A stretch of 64,000 nt of DNA, taken from NCBI RefSeq assembly GCF_002094305.1, contig NZ_LWTX01000009.1:1-64000 (forward strand), written 5' to 3'. Position numbers and translations under genes: made by a program. This DNA is from Prescottella equi. GTDB taxonomy: Bacteria; Actinomycetota; Actinomycetes; Mycobacteriales; Mycobacteriaceae. Under the pieces are notes generated by a model. The model was not told where the DNA came from, did not search any database, and was given only the letters and a program-made list of their open reading frames with translations. Below are positions 46,097 through 55,234 of the stretch, in pieces (the stretch's first letter is position 1; the number at the start of each line of letters is the position of its first letter).

Positions 46097-47029
46097 GTGA
46101 CGACGACGCCGACGCCCATCGCGCTGGGGCCCGAGCCCGACGACCTGCTCGTGGACGCCGTCGTCCGCGGCGGCGGACGCGTCGTCGACGTGACAGACGC
46201 CGAGGCACTCGTGTGGGCCGGCGACGACACGACGCGCTTCCCGGCGGAGCTGCCCGACTCGATCCGCTGGGTGCAGCTGCACTCGGCCGGCGTGGAGCAC
46301 TGGTTCGATGCCGGGGTGATCCAGCGGCACCCCGACCTGGTGTGGACGTCGGCGGCCGGCGCGTTCTCCGCGACCGTCGCCGAGCACGCGTTCACGCTGC
46401 TGTTGGCGGGGGTGCGGGCGCTGCCCGAGCACCTGGCCGCCACCACATGGCGGCAGCGGGAGTTCTTCGACAAGGTCGGCACGCTGCGCGGCGCCCGCGT
46501 CGCGATCATCGGGGCCGGCGGCATCGGGCGCGCGATGATCCCGATGCTCACCGCGGTGGGGGCGACGGTGATCGCGGTCAACCGTTCCGGCCGGCCGGTG
46601 CCCGGCGCCGACGAGGTCGTGACCGCCGACCGGGTCGACGAGGTGTTCGGACGCGTCGACCACGTCGTCGTCGCGGCTCCGGCCACCGCCGACACCCGGC
46701 ACCTCGTCGGGGCTCCGCAGCTCGCGAAGCTGGGGCCCCGGTCGTGGGTGATCAACGTGGCGCGGGGTCCGCTGGTCGACACCGACGCGGTCGTGGACGC
46801 TTTGCGGGACGGTCGGATCGGCGGCGTGGGACTCGACGTGACCGACCCGGAACCCTTGCCCGACGGCCATCCGCTGTGGACGCTGCCCAACGCGATCATC
46901 ACCCCGCACGACTCGAATCCGCCGTCGGTCCGGTCGGGCGCGTTCGCCGATCACGTCGCGGAAAACGTGCGACGCTTCGTCGGCGGCGACGAGTTGGCGG
47001 CGCAGATCGACCCGGCGGCCGGCTACTGA
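46097..47029 (+). CDS. D-isomer specific 2-hydroxyacid dehydrogenase
   Basis: A 310-residue NAD(P)-dependent dehydrogenase. The nucleotide loop is IIGAGGIGRAMIPML; catalytic residues are Arg in NVARGPLVDTDA, Glu in DPEPLPDGHP and His in NAIITPHDSNPPS. It oxidises or reduces an alpha-hydroxy/keto acid (glyoxylate, phosphoglycerate-like or others). The GTG start has a GAGGAG site 6 nt upstream. Monocistronic, divergent from the CNNM operon. Confidence 0.9.
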   Translation: MTTTPTPIALGPEPDDLLVDAVVRGGGRVVDVTDAEALVWAGDDTTRFPAELPDSIRWVQLHSAGVEHWFDAGVIQRHPDLVWTSAAGAFSATVAEHAFTLLLAGVRALPEHLAATTWRQREFFDKVGTLRGARVAIIGAGGIGRAMIPMLTAVGATVIAVNRSGRPVPGADEVVTADRVDEVFGRVDHVVVAAPATADTRHLVGAPQLAKLGPRSWVINVARGPLVDTDAVVDALRDGRIGGVGLDVTDPEPLPDGHPLWTLPNAIITPHDSNPPSVRSGAFADHVAENVRRFVGGDELAAQIDPAAGY

Positions 47030-47119
47030 CCCGTCTCATCGCGAATTTTCTAGTCGAAATATCTCGTTCAACGGTCATCCGCGGGATGCGACCGGCGCCG
47101 TCGATCTAGCTTCGGCCGC

Positions 47120-47998
47120 ATGACGCAGACATCCAGCCAGACCTTGCCCCTGCACGGGAAGAGTGCACTGATCATCGGTGGTGCAGGGGGCATCGGCGGC
47201 GCCGGCGCCCGGGCACTGCTCGCCGACGGGGCATCGGTCACGATCATGAGCCGGGACGAGGCGCGCATCGCGGCGTTCGCGTCCGAACTCGCGGCGGTGG
47301 CGCCGGCCGGTGCATCCGTCCGGCACATCGCCGGAGACTCGTTGGTCGAGGACGACGTGGCCGCGGCCGTCGCGCACGCGAGTGGGGACATCGGCTTGGA
47401 CATCTGCGTCAGCACCGTCGGTCGCGGCAGCACGACGCCGTTGTTGCTGGGCGACGCGGAGAGCTTCACGAACGAACTGCGGATCAACGTCACCAGCGCG
47501 TTCGTCGCGATCAAGGCGTGCGTCCCTGCAATGGCCGCGGCCGGCGGCGGGTCCATGGTGTTCACGTCGTCGGTGATCGCCGCCCAGAGCTTCCCGTACA
47601 TGAGTGGCTACTGCGCCGGCAAGGCTGGTCTCGAAGCGCTCGTCCGCACGGCCGCAGACGAATTCGGGCACCTCGGGATTCGTGTCAACTGCATCAGGCC
47701 GGGGTTGGTGAACTCGCCCGACAACCCCAAGGTGGCCGCGAGCTTCGAGGGTGACAGGCCCGCCGCCTTCCTGGAACAGACGCCGCTCGGCCGCCTCGGG
47801 GTCCCGGCCGACATCGCCGGAGCTATCCGTTTCCTCGCCGGCCCGGAGTCGTCTTGGGCCACCGGCACTTTCGTCACCGTCGACGGCGGCGCCCACCTGC
47901 GCCGGGCCCCCGACGTGCAGCAGCGGCTGCGTCAGGAGCTCGGCGACGACGTGGTCGACACGATCCTCGCCGGACGAATCCCCGGACGGGACAGCTAG
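47120..47998 (+). CDS. Short-chain dehydrogenase/reductase
   Basis: A 292-residue classical SDR: cofactor loop GGAGGIGGAGA (18-28), NAG-equivalent region CVSTVGRG, catalytic Ser in VFTSSVIAA and the YxxxK motif YCAGK. The C-terminal NCIRPGLVNSP and TGTFVTVDGGAH are standard. Substrate unknown; fatty-acyl, steroid and 3-oxoacyl substrates are all possible. It converges on the hotdog thioesterase gene. Confidence 0.88.
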   Translation: MTQTSSQTLPLHGKSALIIGGAGGIGGAGARALLADGASVTIMSRDEARIAAFASELAAVAPAGASVRHIAGDSLVEDDVAAAVAHASGDIGLDICVSTVGRGSTTPLLLGDAESFTNELRINVTSAFVAIKACVPAMAAAGGGSMVFTSSVIAAQSFPYMSGYCAGKAGLEALVRTAADEFGHLGIRVNCIRPGLVNSPDNPKVAASFEGDRPAAFLEQTPLGRLGVPADIAGAIRFLAGPESSWATGTFVTVDGGAHLRRAPDVQQRLRQELGDDVVDTILAGRIPGRDS

Positions 47999-48013
47999 GC
48001 AACGGCTTTCGCT

Positions 48014-48439
48014 TCAAGGTGCGGTCACCGGCAGTACCGTGCCCTGGGCGACGGCGCACAAGCGGGGGCTGCCGTCGTCCGCGATCATCTCGAGGCTGCA
48101 CGTGCACACTGCGCGGCGGCGCCCGGCATGGGTGACCCGCGCGGTGGCGCGCAGCATGCGGCCCTGCGCCGGGCGCACGTACTCGACCGTCATCCCTCCC
48201 GTGAGTACACCCGGCCCGAGGGCCGTCCCGGCCGCGTAGGTGAGCGCGTTGTCGGCGGCATAGGCGAGCACCCCGCCGTGCAGGAAACCGTTCTGCTGCA
48301 GCAGGTCCGGTCGGGCATCGACCTCGAGCACGGCGCCGTACTCGTCGAACGAGACCAGTCGGGCACCGAGCAGCACGCTGAACGGTTGTGACGCCAGGTG
48401 GGCGCGGGCCTCGTCGAGACCGAGCCGAGGGGCGGTCAC
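48014..48439 (-). CDS. PaaI-type hotdog thioesterase
   Basis: A 141-residue single hotdog domain: GAVLEVDARPDLLQQNGFLHGGVLAYAADNALTYAAG, with the HGG and the Asp of the catalytic helix, and VTGGMTVEYVRPAQG-type strand. PaaI enzymes hydrolyse acyl- or phenylacetyl-CoA thioesters. The GTG start overlaps the MTHFR stop (GTGA), so it is translated with that gene, an odd pairing. Confidence 0.88.
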   Translation of the reverse strand: MTAPRLGLDEARAHLASQPFSVLLGARLVSFDEYGAVLEVDARPDLLQQNGFLHGGVLAYAADNALTYAAGTALGPGVLTGGMTVEYVRPAQGRMLRATARVTHAGRRRAVCTCSLEMIADDGSPRLCAVAQGTVLPVTAP

Positions 48440-49332
48440 GATCGCACCGCCTGCAGCGGCGACCAGTGGTCGAGCAGCGCGCTGAAGGTCTCGCACGCGG
48501 AATCGGAGAGTCCGTACGGCGCTTCCAGGTGCACGCTCAGCGGGAACCCGAGGTCGCCGACGCCGTCGAGGATCCGACGGTAGAGGTCCACGAGGTCGGT
48601 GCGGCGTCGCTGCGGTGACCTCGCGGCGAGGCGCGCGACGAATGCCTGCTCCGGTGCCACGTCGGCGTTGCCGTCGTCGTGGAGCAGCCAGTCGATGAGG
48701 CGAACCCGCGTCTCGACGCCGGGGACGAAGCCGAACGACAACAAAATCTCCGGGCGGTGTTCGGAGCGGGCGGCGAAGGCGCGGAGGAATCCGACGATCC
48801 GGTCGGAGTAGAGCATTTGGGTGAGCGCGAACGTCGCGCCGTGCGCGCACTTGGTCTCGAACCGATCGAGTTCGCCGCGGCGTGTGGGCATAAGCACCAC
48901 ACCGCGGTGCGCGACTTGGCCCCGGAAGCGGGTGAGCGCCTCCTGTGGTGTGGGCCCCGGCGTGTCGGCGACCGGGGACCCGTGCGGTTTGCCGACGAAG
49001 ACGACACCGTCCATCCCGGCACCGACGAGTTTGCGGACCCGGTCGGCCAGCGCCGATTCGGTCTCGAAGACGGTGACCTGGGTGCACAGACCCGACACGG
49101 GCGCGAGCGCCGGCCGGAGCGCGGTCCAGACGTCCAGAATGTCCATTCGCGGGGTCAGCGGCACCGGGCGCGCCCCGTCCTCGGGGATGATGCCGGGAAC
49201 CAGCACATGCCCGAGACGCTCGAGTAGTCCGTGCTCGTGACAACGTTCGGCCACGGCCCGTGCCGCCTCGACCGCCGACGCGGTCCGCTCCGGCGGGGCC
49301 AGTTCCAGGGCCACCGTGCGCAGGGCGCTCAA
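48436..49332 (-). CDS. Mycobacterial-type methylenetetrahydrofolate reductase
   Basis: A 298-residue TIM-barrel protein: TVALELAPPE at the start (equivalent to the MetF SFEFFPP), GLCTQVTVFE, GMDGVVFVGKPHG, RGVVLMPTRR, FETKCAHGATFALTQMLYSD and EILLSFGFVPG. These match the divergent actinobacterial MTHFR represented by Rv2172c, which reduces methylene-THF to methyl-THF with NADH. A TTG start at 49332 is chosen because it overlaps the methyltransferase stop in TTGA, the same 4-bp pattern as the next junction; GTG 49314 is an alternative. Confidence 0.8.
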   Translation of the reverse strand: MSALRTVALELAPPERTASAVEAARAVAERCHEHGLLERLGHVLVPGIIPEDGARPVPLTPRMDILDVWTALRPALAPVSGLCTQVTVFETESALADRVRKLVGAGMDGVVFVGKPHGSPVADTPGPTPQEALTRFRGQVAHRGVVLMPTRRGELDRFETKCAHGATFALTQMLYSDRIVGFLRAFAARSEHRPEILLSFGFVPGVETRVRLIDWLLHDDGNADVAPEQAFVARLAARSPQRRRTDLVDLYRRILDGVGDLGFPLSVHLEAPYGLSDSACETFSALLDHWSPLQAVRS

Positions 49333-50090
49333 GTGCGTTCGGCCGTCGCGAGCCAGGCCGGCACGAGCAGCCGGCCACGGTCGTCGACCTGCATGTCCGC
49401 AGCGGCCGCGGCGACCGGGGAACCGGGCTGCGTCGTCATCTCGTCCTGAGTGAAGGCCGTGGTGTAGGTGGTCGGTTCGATGCGCTGCACCGTCCATCCC
49501 GCCGCGGTGAGAGTGTCCCGGAGATTGTCCTCGGTGATGCGGTACGGCCCGGGAAAGCCGTCCGGCACCCGGTCCGAGAAACAGACCACGTGCAGGCGGG
49601 CCTGCGGGCGGCACGCCCCGAACAACGACGCCGCGTAGCGGTGGCGCTGGTCCTCGGGGAAGCAGTGGTAGAGCGCGCTGTCGATGACCGACACGAATCG
49701 GTCGGCATAGTCGGACAGATCCGTCGCGTCGGCCACCTCGAACTCGACTCCACGCTCCATACCGCGCTGTCGGGCGCGTTCGCGGGCGATGTCGATCGCG
49801 GCGGGTGCGGCGTCCAGTCCCCACACCCGGTAGCCGCGCGAGGCGAGGAAGAGCGCGTTCTCGCCCGGTCCGCAACCGATGTCGAGCACCTCGCGGGCGA
49901 ACTGGCCGCTCGACTCGAGCGCCCGCACCGCCGGTTGGGCCTCGCCGATGTCCCACGGCACCCGATCGAACGTGAATCCGGGAGCGGTCGGCTCGGCGTC
50001 GGCATTGACGGCGGCGAAGTCCCCGCGATAGAGCGCGTCGAAATCTCCGACCTTCGGCGGGGGAGTCGATTGGGGAACATCGGCATTCAT
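49329..50090 (-). CDS. Class I SAM-dependent methyltransferase
   Basis: A 253-residue methyltransferase: FDALYRGD and FDRVPWDIGEAQPAV near the N-terminus, the SAM loop VLDIGCGPGENALFLASRG, VWGLDAAPAAIDIARERA and SVIDSALYHCFPEDQR. The family resembles thiopurine/small-molecule methyltransferases. AAGGAG lies 6 nt before the ATG. It is first in an operon with MTHFR and the hotdog thioesterase; coupling a methyl donor enzyme to a methyltransferase may be meaningful but the acceptor is unknown. Confidence 0.87.
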   Translation of the reverse strand: MNADVPQSTPPPKVGDFDALYRGDFAAVNADAEPTAPGFTFDRVPWDIGEAQPAVRALESSGQFAREVLDIGCGPGENALFLASRGYRVWGLDAAPAAIDIARERARQRGMERGVEFEVADATDLSDYADRFVSVIDSALYHCFPEDQRHRYAASLFGACRPQARLHVVCFSDRVPDGFPGPYRITEDNLRDTLTAAGWTVQRIEPTTYTTAFTQDEMTTQPGSPVAAAAADMQVDDRGRLLVPAWLATAERT

Positions 50091-50240
50091 GAAATGCTCC
50101 TTCCTGCTCTGGTCTCTCCCGATCGGGTCGGCGCAGAGCTTGCGCAGAGGCGGGCGAGTTGCCGGGCAGCGTGTCCGGATACCCGTCCGGCGGCGGCGCA
50201 CGGGCGGACAGTCCGTTACCGATGGTACCGAGAAAGCCGA

Positions 50241-50274
50241 CGATGCCTCCGCCGATTACTCGACGGAGGCATCG
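50241..50274 (-). terminator. Terminator of the secreted GDPD gene
   Basis: CGATGCCTCCG and CGGAGGCATCG form a perfect 11-bp stem with a 12-nt loop, 17 bp past the GDPD stop on the minus strand, followed by TCGGCTTTCTC. Confidence 0.75.
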
Positions 50275-50290
50275 ATTTCGCCTCGGCGGC

Positions 50291-51391
50291 CTACTTCTTC
50301 GCGGCCGGGGCAGGCAACTCCAGGCCGCGCTCGGTGAGGACGGTGCGCAGACGGTCCGGCCGGTCGGTGATGATTCCGTCCACCCCGAGGTCCATCAGCA
50401 CGTGCATGGTCTCGGGGTCGTTGACGGTCCACGGGACGACATCGATGCCACGGGCATGTGCTGCTTCGACCATCTCCTTTGTCACGTACAGGGTGAAGCC
50501 GGGATCGGAGACTTTGCCGCCCTGCGGGTTTCCCTGCACGGGGGAGTATGCGGACGCCCCGAACGTGGCGATCGCCGCGATCGCATCGCCGCCGAAGTCG
50601 TCGATGTCGAGTCCGCCCAGCCAGGGCGAGGCGCCGTCCTTGCCGACCTGCAGGAAGTCACCGTTGGTGAGCGCGACGGTGGGTACCGACGGCTCGAGAT
50701 CGCGGGTGAGCATCAATGCGCCCCAGTCGAAACTCTGGATCGTCACCCGATCGAGCATGCCGGCGTCGCGGATCGTGTCCAGGACGGTACGGACGAACTT
50801 CTCGCGGGGAGCGGTCTCGGACGGTGCGCCGGCCTCCACTTTGGTCTCGATGTTCATCTTCACGTCCGGAGCGTTGTACGACTCGACGAGGTCGAACACC
50901 GCGGCCAGCGTCTGGATCTTCGCGCCGGGGACGGTCTGCTGCTCGAGGTGGTCAGCCAGTTGCAGTGAACCGCAGTCCATGGTCTGGATCTGGGCGAGCG
51001 TGAGGTCCTTGATGAACTTGCCGACATACGGGAACTCGGGGTCGCCGGTCGTGACGGGCGCGGTGTCCTGGCACTTCTTGTTCGAGATCTTGCGGTCGTG
51101 GGTCACGACGGCGATCCCGTCCTCGGTGATCTGGGTATCGAGTTCGAGTGTGGTGACGCCCATTTCGAGCGCGTTGGCGAACGCTTCGAGGCTGCTCTCG
51201 GTGAACAGGCCCAGACCTCCGCGGTGAGCCTGGACGTCGAAGACTGCATCAGTCTGTGAACCGGTGCTGCCCAGCGAGCCGCTCCAATCGAGGCTGCCGG
51301 TGGCGGACGCGGTGGCCGGGGTCAACGCGGCGAGGGGCAGGGCGGTGAGGGAAGTGACGGCGATAGTGGACAGTGCCCGACGGATATTCAT
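50291..51391 (-). CDS. Secreted glycerophosphodiester phosphodiesterase (GlpQ type)
   Basis: A 366-residue enzyme with a Sec signal peptide (cleavage near ASA at 28-30). The barrel has VQAHRGGLGLFTESSLEAF (His56, Arg57), TLELDTQITEDG and VVTHDRKIS, and near the end VVPWTVNDPETMHVLMDLGVDGIITDRPD, all GDPD landmarks. It degrades phospholipid head-group diesters outside the cell membrane, in contrast to the cytoplasmic GDPD at 28959. The GHRG-type ESS replaces the more common PENT. Monocistronic. Confidence 0.9.
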   Translation of the reverse strand: MNIRRALSTIAVTSLTALPLAALTPATASATGSLDWSGSLGSTGSQTDAVFDVQAHRGGLGLFTESSLEAFANALEMGVTTLELDTQITEDGIAVVTHDRKISNKKCQDTAPVTTGDPEFPYVGKFIKDLTLAQIQTMDCGSLQLADHLEQQTVPGAKIQTLAAVFDLVESYNAPDVKMNIETKVEAGAPSETAPREKFVRTVLDTIRDAGMLDRVTIQSFDWGALMLTRDLEPSVPTVALTNGDFLQVGKDGASPWLGGLDIDDFGGDAIAAIATFGASAYSPVQGNPQGGKVSDPGFTLYVTKEMVEAAHARGIDVVPWTVNDPETMHVLMDLGVDGIITDRPDRLRTVLTERGLELPAPAAKK

Positions 51392-51576
51392 GCCGCGAAA
51401 ACTATGCGCAGGCCGTGGCCGCCCGATGGTCGGAAGGTAAACGAAAGGTAATGATCTGAGCTATTTCGATCGCGCCACATCGTCTCTCGGTGCCCGTCCC
51501 GGGGTAGCGCACACGCCACCCCGAGACGGTCCTGTGGGCTACAGAGATTCGCGGCTGCACGCCGTGAAGTGGAGGC

Positions 51577-52449
51577 ATGACAACTGCACCGCCCGTTCCG
51601 ACATCGGTAACCGACCGTGACCGTTGCGTGCGCAGGCGCGGAGTCGGCTGGTTCCTCGCCCTCGCCTTCGGGGCGTCCTGGATTCCGTGGGCGATCGTCT
51701 GGGCGGCCGGATACTCCCTCGACGACCCGATCGTCCAACTGCTCACCGCGGCATTCGTGCCCGCGCTCGCCGCGATCGTCACGCGCCGCTGGATCACCCG
51801 TGAAGGGTTCGCGGACGCGGGGCTGAGGCCACGTCTGTCCGCTGCCTGGACCTCCTACGTGATCGCCGCGCTGCTGCCGATCGGGATCCTCGCGACCGCG
51901 TCGGCGTTGGCGGCGGCCACTGGGGTGTGGGACGTCGCCGCGTGGCAGTTCGGGCGGGACGATCTGCTGTTCGTGGGGTTCGCGCTGGTGGTGCCGGTGG
52001 TGGCTGCGCCGATCTTCTGGGGCGAAGAGTTCGGTTGGACCGCCTACCTGCGTGACCGGTTGGTGCCGGGCCGGCCGGTCGCGACGACGTTCGCGACCGG
52101 CCTGATCTGGGGGGTATGGCACTGGCCGCTGCCCTGGGTGGGGTACTTCGGGTCCGGCGGCACTGCGAGCGACGCCGTCGTCGCGATGCTGTTGTGGCTG
52201 CCGCTGTCGGTGCTCCTGGAATTCGTGATCGGTTGGCTGTGGAGCCGGAGCCGATCGGTGTGGCCGCCCGCGATCCTGCACGGCGGCAGCAACCTGGTGG
52301 TGGCCGTCGGCCTCGAGCGTTTCGTGGGCTCGGGTGGTCACGCGAGTGCCGCTACCCTCCTGATGTGCGCTGCGTACGTACCGGTCGTTCTCTGCATCGT
52401 GGCAGCGTCGATCATGCGTGAGCGTCGGAAGGCGGGGGTGGAGCAGTGA
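51577..52449 (+). CDS. CPBP-family intramembrane metalloprotease
   Basis: A 290-residue, eight-helix membrane protein. The Abi/CPBP motifs are EEFGWTAYL (first Glu pair), LIWGVWHWPLPW (His) and ILHGGSNLVVA. Members cleave membrane substrates or protect against bacteriocins. GGAGG precedes the ATG directly. Its stop overlaps the histidine-kinase start (GTGA), placing it in one operon with a two-component system that may sense envelope stress. Confidence 0.87.
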   Translation: MTTAPPVPTSVTDRDRCVRRRGVGWFLALAFGASWIPWAIVWAAGYSLDDPIVQLLTAAFVPALAAIVTRRWITREGFADAGLRPRLSAAWTSYVIAALLPIGILATASALAAATGVWDVAAWQFGRDDLLFVGFALVVPVVAAPIFWGEEFGWTAYLRDRLVPGRPVATTFATGLIWGVWHWPLPWVGYFGSGGTASDAVVAMLLWLPLSVLLEFVIGWLWSRSRSVWPPAILHGGSNLVVAVGLERFVGSGGHASAATLLMCAAYVPVVLCIVAASIMRERRKAGVEQ

Positions 52450-53651
52450 CGGACAGTGTCGGGGCGGCCCTGCGCACCGGCCCGCGCTACCTCGGTACCC
52501 GGTGGCCGTGGCGGTCGCTCGCGTGCCTCGTCGTCGCGGGCATCCTCTCGTGCGCCACTGTGATCGGCATCGTCCCGGTTCTGCTGATGGGGCTCACGCG
52601 GCGACTGCGCACGGCGTTGTGGGAGCCGATGCTGCGAGCGCACTGCGCGCGGCTGCGGTTGATCGACCCGTCGGTCGCGGAACGTGCGGACGCGGAGGTG
52701 CGGACCTCCGCCGACGAGCAGCGGGTGCCGACCGTGCGGCACGTGGCCTATGTGCTGGCGGCGGCGGTCTCCGGCGGTGTCGCCGCTCTCCTGGCGGTGT
52801 TCGCCGTCGTGATCGTCGGGGTGCTCCTCGCGGCACCTCTCGTCGTGCGGGACGACCGCTTCGACCTCGGCGCATGGACCGTCGAAACCGTCTCGGGTGC
52901 TTGGGGACTGGCGTTGTGCGGCGTGGTGGTTCTCGCCCTCCTGGCGGTGGTCGCCGGTGGTTGGGCGGCTGCGGAGGCGCAACTGGCCCGACTGCTGCTC
53001 GGGTTCGATGCCGACCCGTGGCGTCTCGAGGCCGCCCGACTGGAGACGACGCGATCGGCGCTGCTCGACGCGGAGGGATCCGAGCGGGCGTTGCTCGAAT
53101 CGGAACTGCACGACCGGGTCCAGCACCGGTTGGTCGCGCTGTCGATGAGCCTCGGGTTGGCGGAGGCCGCCGACGCGGACGGGCCCGCCGGCCGGCTCGC
53201 CGCCGACGCGCATCGTCAGGTGGACGAGACGCTCGCCGAACTGCGCGCCGTACTGCTCGGGTACTCCCCGCGGGCGCTGATCGAGCGGGGGCTCGCTCCC
53301 GCGCTCGCGGATCTGGTCGCGGACGTCCCGCTGGACGTCGACGTCCGACTCGACGGGCTGTCCGATCGGCGGCTGCCCGCGCCCGTCGAGCACATGTCGT
53401 ACGTGCTGGTGTCCGAGGCCCTGACGAACGCGGTTCGGCACGCTCGGGCGCGGCACGTCACGGTCCGCGGAGGCCGCGTCGGCGGCACGTGGGTGTTGAC
53501 CGTCGCCGACGACGGCGTCGGGGGCGCACAGCTCGCGGCCGGGCGCGGTCTCGACAGGCTGAGTGGTCGCGTCGGCGCCGTCGATGGAACCCTCGCCGTG
53601 ACAAGCCCCGTCGGGGGACCGACGACGATCCGGATGGAGTGCCCGGTGTGA
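52446..53651 (+). CDS. Two-component sensor histidine kinase (HisKA_3 type)
   Basis: A 401-residue kinase with four hydrophobic segments (about 25-50 and 100-175), no large external domain, the phosphoacceptor motif ESELHDRVQHRLVAL with His222, and a HATPase domain containing VSEALTNAVRHARARHVTV and VADDGVGG. This type pairs with NarL/LuxR regulators. Short extracytoplasmic parts suggest sensing within the membrane. The C-terminal stop overlaps the response-regulator GTG. Confidence 0.9.
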   Translation: MTDSVGAALRTGPRYLGTRWPWRSLACLVVAGILSCATVIGIVPVLLMGLTRRLRTALWEPMLRAHCARLRLIDPSVAERADAEVRTSADEQRVPTVRHVAYVLAAAVSGGVAALLAVFAVVIVGVLLAAPLVVRDDRFDLGAWTVETVSGAWGLALCGVVVLALLAVVAGGWAAAEAQLARLLLGFDADPWRLEAARLETTRSALLDAEGSERALLESELHDRVQHRLVALSMSLGLAEAADADGPAGRLAADAHRQVDETLAELRAVLLGYSPRALIERGLAPALADLVADVPLDVDVRLDGLSDRRLPAPVEHMSYVLVSEALTNAVRHARARHVTVRGGRVGGTWVLTVADDGVGGAQLAAGRGLDRLSGRVGAVDGTLAVTSPVGGPTTIRMECPV

Positions 53652-54313
53652 CATCGACGGAACGGCCGCTGCGGATCGTGCTCGCCGAGGACAGCCCGCT
53701 GCTCAGAGCGGGCGTGGAGAGCGTGCTCGCCTCCGCCGGACACGACGTGTGCGCCGCCGTGGGGGACGCCCCGACGCTCCTGCACGCGTGGGAGGCGTAC
53801 CGGCCGGACCTCGTCGTCACCGATGTCCGGATGCCGCCGACCAACACGGACGACGGGTTGCGGGCGGCCGCCGCGATCCGGAAGCGGGAGCCCGCACTGC
53901 CCATCGTCGTGCTGTCCCAGTACGTCTCGGTGGCGTATCTGGACGAGCTTCTCGACGACGACGCGGAGGGCGGTGTCGGGTACCTCCTCAAGGAGCGTGT
54001 CGGTCACGTCCGCCAGTTCCTCGACGCGGTGGCCCGGGTGGCGCGCGGCGAGGCGATCATCGATCCGGACGTCGTGCGGGCACTCGTGAAGGCGACCAGG
54101 AGTCGGGGTCCACTCGCGGCACTCACCCCGCGCGAGCGGGAGGTGCTCGCGCTGGTCGCCGAGGGGCACACCAACACCGGCATCGCGCAGCGGCTGACGG
54201 TGTCCGAGGCGGCGGTGCGCAAGCACATCGGATCCATCTTCTCCAAACTGCCGTTGGAGGACGGCGATCGGCGAGTGCAGGCCACGCTCGTCTACCTGCG
54301 CTCGCTCGGATGA
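53648..54313 (+). CDS. NarL/LuxR-family response regulator
   Basis: A 221-residue regulator: receiver domain with acidic pair in VLAEDSP, phosphoacceptor Asp59 in LVVTDVRMP, Thr/Ser and Lys in VLSQYVS and LLKERV; then a LuxR helix-turn-helix (about 152-215, LTPREREVLALVAEGHTNTGIAQRL). It should be phosphorylated by the adjacent kinase and act on DNA, perhaps its own operon. Start is GTG in a GTGA overlap. Confidence 0.92.
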   Translation: MTSTERPLRIVLAEDSPLLRAGVESVLASAGHDVCAAVGDAPTLLHAWEAYRPDLVVTDVRMPPTNTDDGLRAAAAIRKREPALPIVVLSQYVSVAYLDELLDDDAEGGVGYLLKERVGHVRQFLDAVARVARGEAIIDPDVVRALVKATRSRGPLAALTPREREVLALVAEGHTNTGIAQRLTVSEAAVRKHIGSIFSKLPLEDGDRRVQATLVYLRSLG

Positions 54314-54339
54314 CCGCCGACGGTCGCCCGCAGCCCGCG

Positions 54340-55170
54340 TCAGCCCGACATCCCCATCCGCCACGACGGATACTTCGGCACCCAGCCGAGGTTGCGCGCC
54401 TTGACGTTCGACGCGCCGCGGCCCGCCCCCGGGCTCAGCCCGGTCGGGGTCTGTCCGCCCACCCAGCGGCAGAACACCGGCAGCCACTGGTCCGGACCGG
54501 CCGGTTCGTCGTCGACGACGTTGACGATGCCTGCGGGCCAGCCGAGTGCGGCGACGGTGGGAGCGACGGTGTCGGCGATGTGCAGGAAGCTCTCGATTCC
54601 GTTGCCGCTGAACACCCCGTCCCGGGCGGCACGGCCGAAATCGCCGTCCGGGGAGTACCACGTGCCGGGGCCGTACAGCTTGCCGTAGCGCAGGATCACG
54701 TGGTCCGGGATCTCCCTGGCCGTGTGCTCCATCGCGACCACGCCCTCGATGGTGCGCGCGCTGGGTCCGGTGGCCTCGCGCAGCGGCACCGTCTCGTCGG
54801 CCAGGCCGTCGCCGTCGGCGTAGAGCCACGCGATGCTCTGGGTGATCAGGCGTTGCACGCCGTATCGGCGCATCGCGTCGACGAGGTTGCGGGTGCCGAC
54901 GATGCGCAGTTCGGCGTTGGCCTCGAGGTCGACGGCGGAGAGGTCGGTGAGCTGATGGATCACCGCGTCGGGGCGCGCCTCGGCGATCGCGTGCTCCACC
55001 GACGCGAGGTCGAAGGCGTCCATCCGGACGACGGTGGCACCGGCGTCGTGCAGTTCGGGACGGGAGTCCGGATTGCGCGAGGTGCCGATCACGGCGTGGC
55101 CCTGCGCGATCAGTTCCCGGGTCAGTGGCAGTCCGACGACGCCCCCGGCGCCGGCGACGAGGATCCTCAT
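54340..55170 (-). CDS. NAD(P)-dependent epimerase/dehydratase-like protein
   Basis: A 276-residue extended SDR with the Rossmann start MRILVAGAGGVVGLPLTREL and VIHQLTDLSAVD; the active-site Tyr/Lys appear in the LRYGKLYGPGTWY stretch rather than a classical YxxxK, as in NAD-dependent epimerases lacking full activity. It has a conserved atypical pattern seen in many actinobacterial oxidoreductases. Substrate unknown. It lies 64 bp downstream of the Vsr gene on the same strand. Confidence 0.8.
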   Translation of the reverse strand: MRILVAGAGGVVGLPLTRELIAQGHAVIGTSRNPDSRPELHDAGATVVRMDAFDLASVEHAIAEARPDAVIHQLTDLSAVDLEANAELRIVGTRNLVDAMRRYGVQRLITQSIAWLYADGDGLADETVPLREATGPSARTIEGVVAMEHTAREIPDHVILRYGKLYGPGTWYSPDGDFGRAARDGVFSGNGIESFLHIADTVAPTVAALGWPAGIVNVVDDEPAGPDQWLPVFCRWVGGQTPTGLSPGAGRGASNVKARNLGWVPKYPSWRMGMSG

Positions 55171-55234
55171 GTCGACGAGCCTAGGAAACTCGCGGCGTCC
55201 ACACCGGTTTCGCGGCCGATTCGAGACCGACCGA

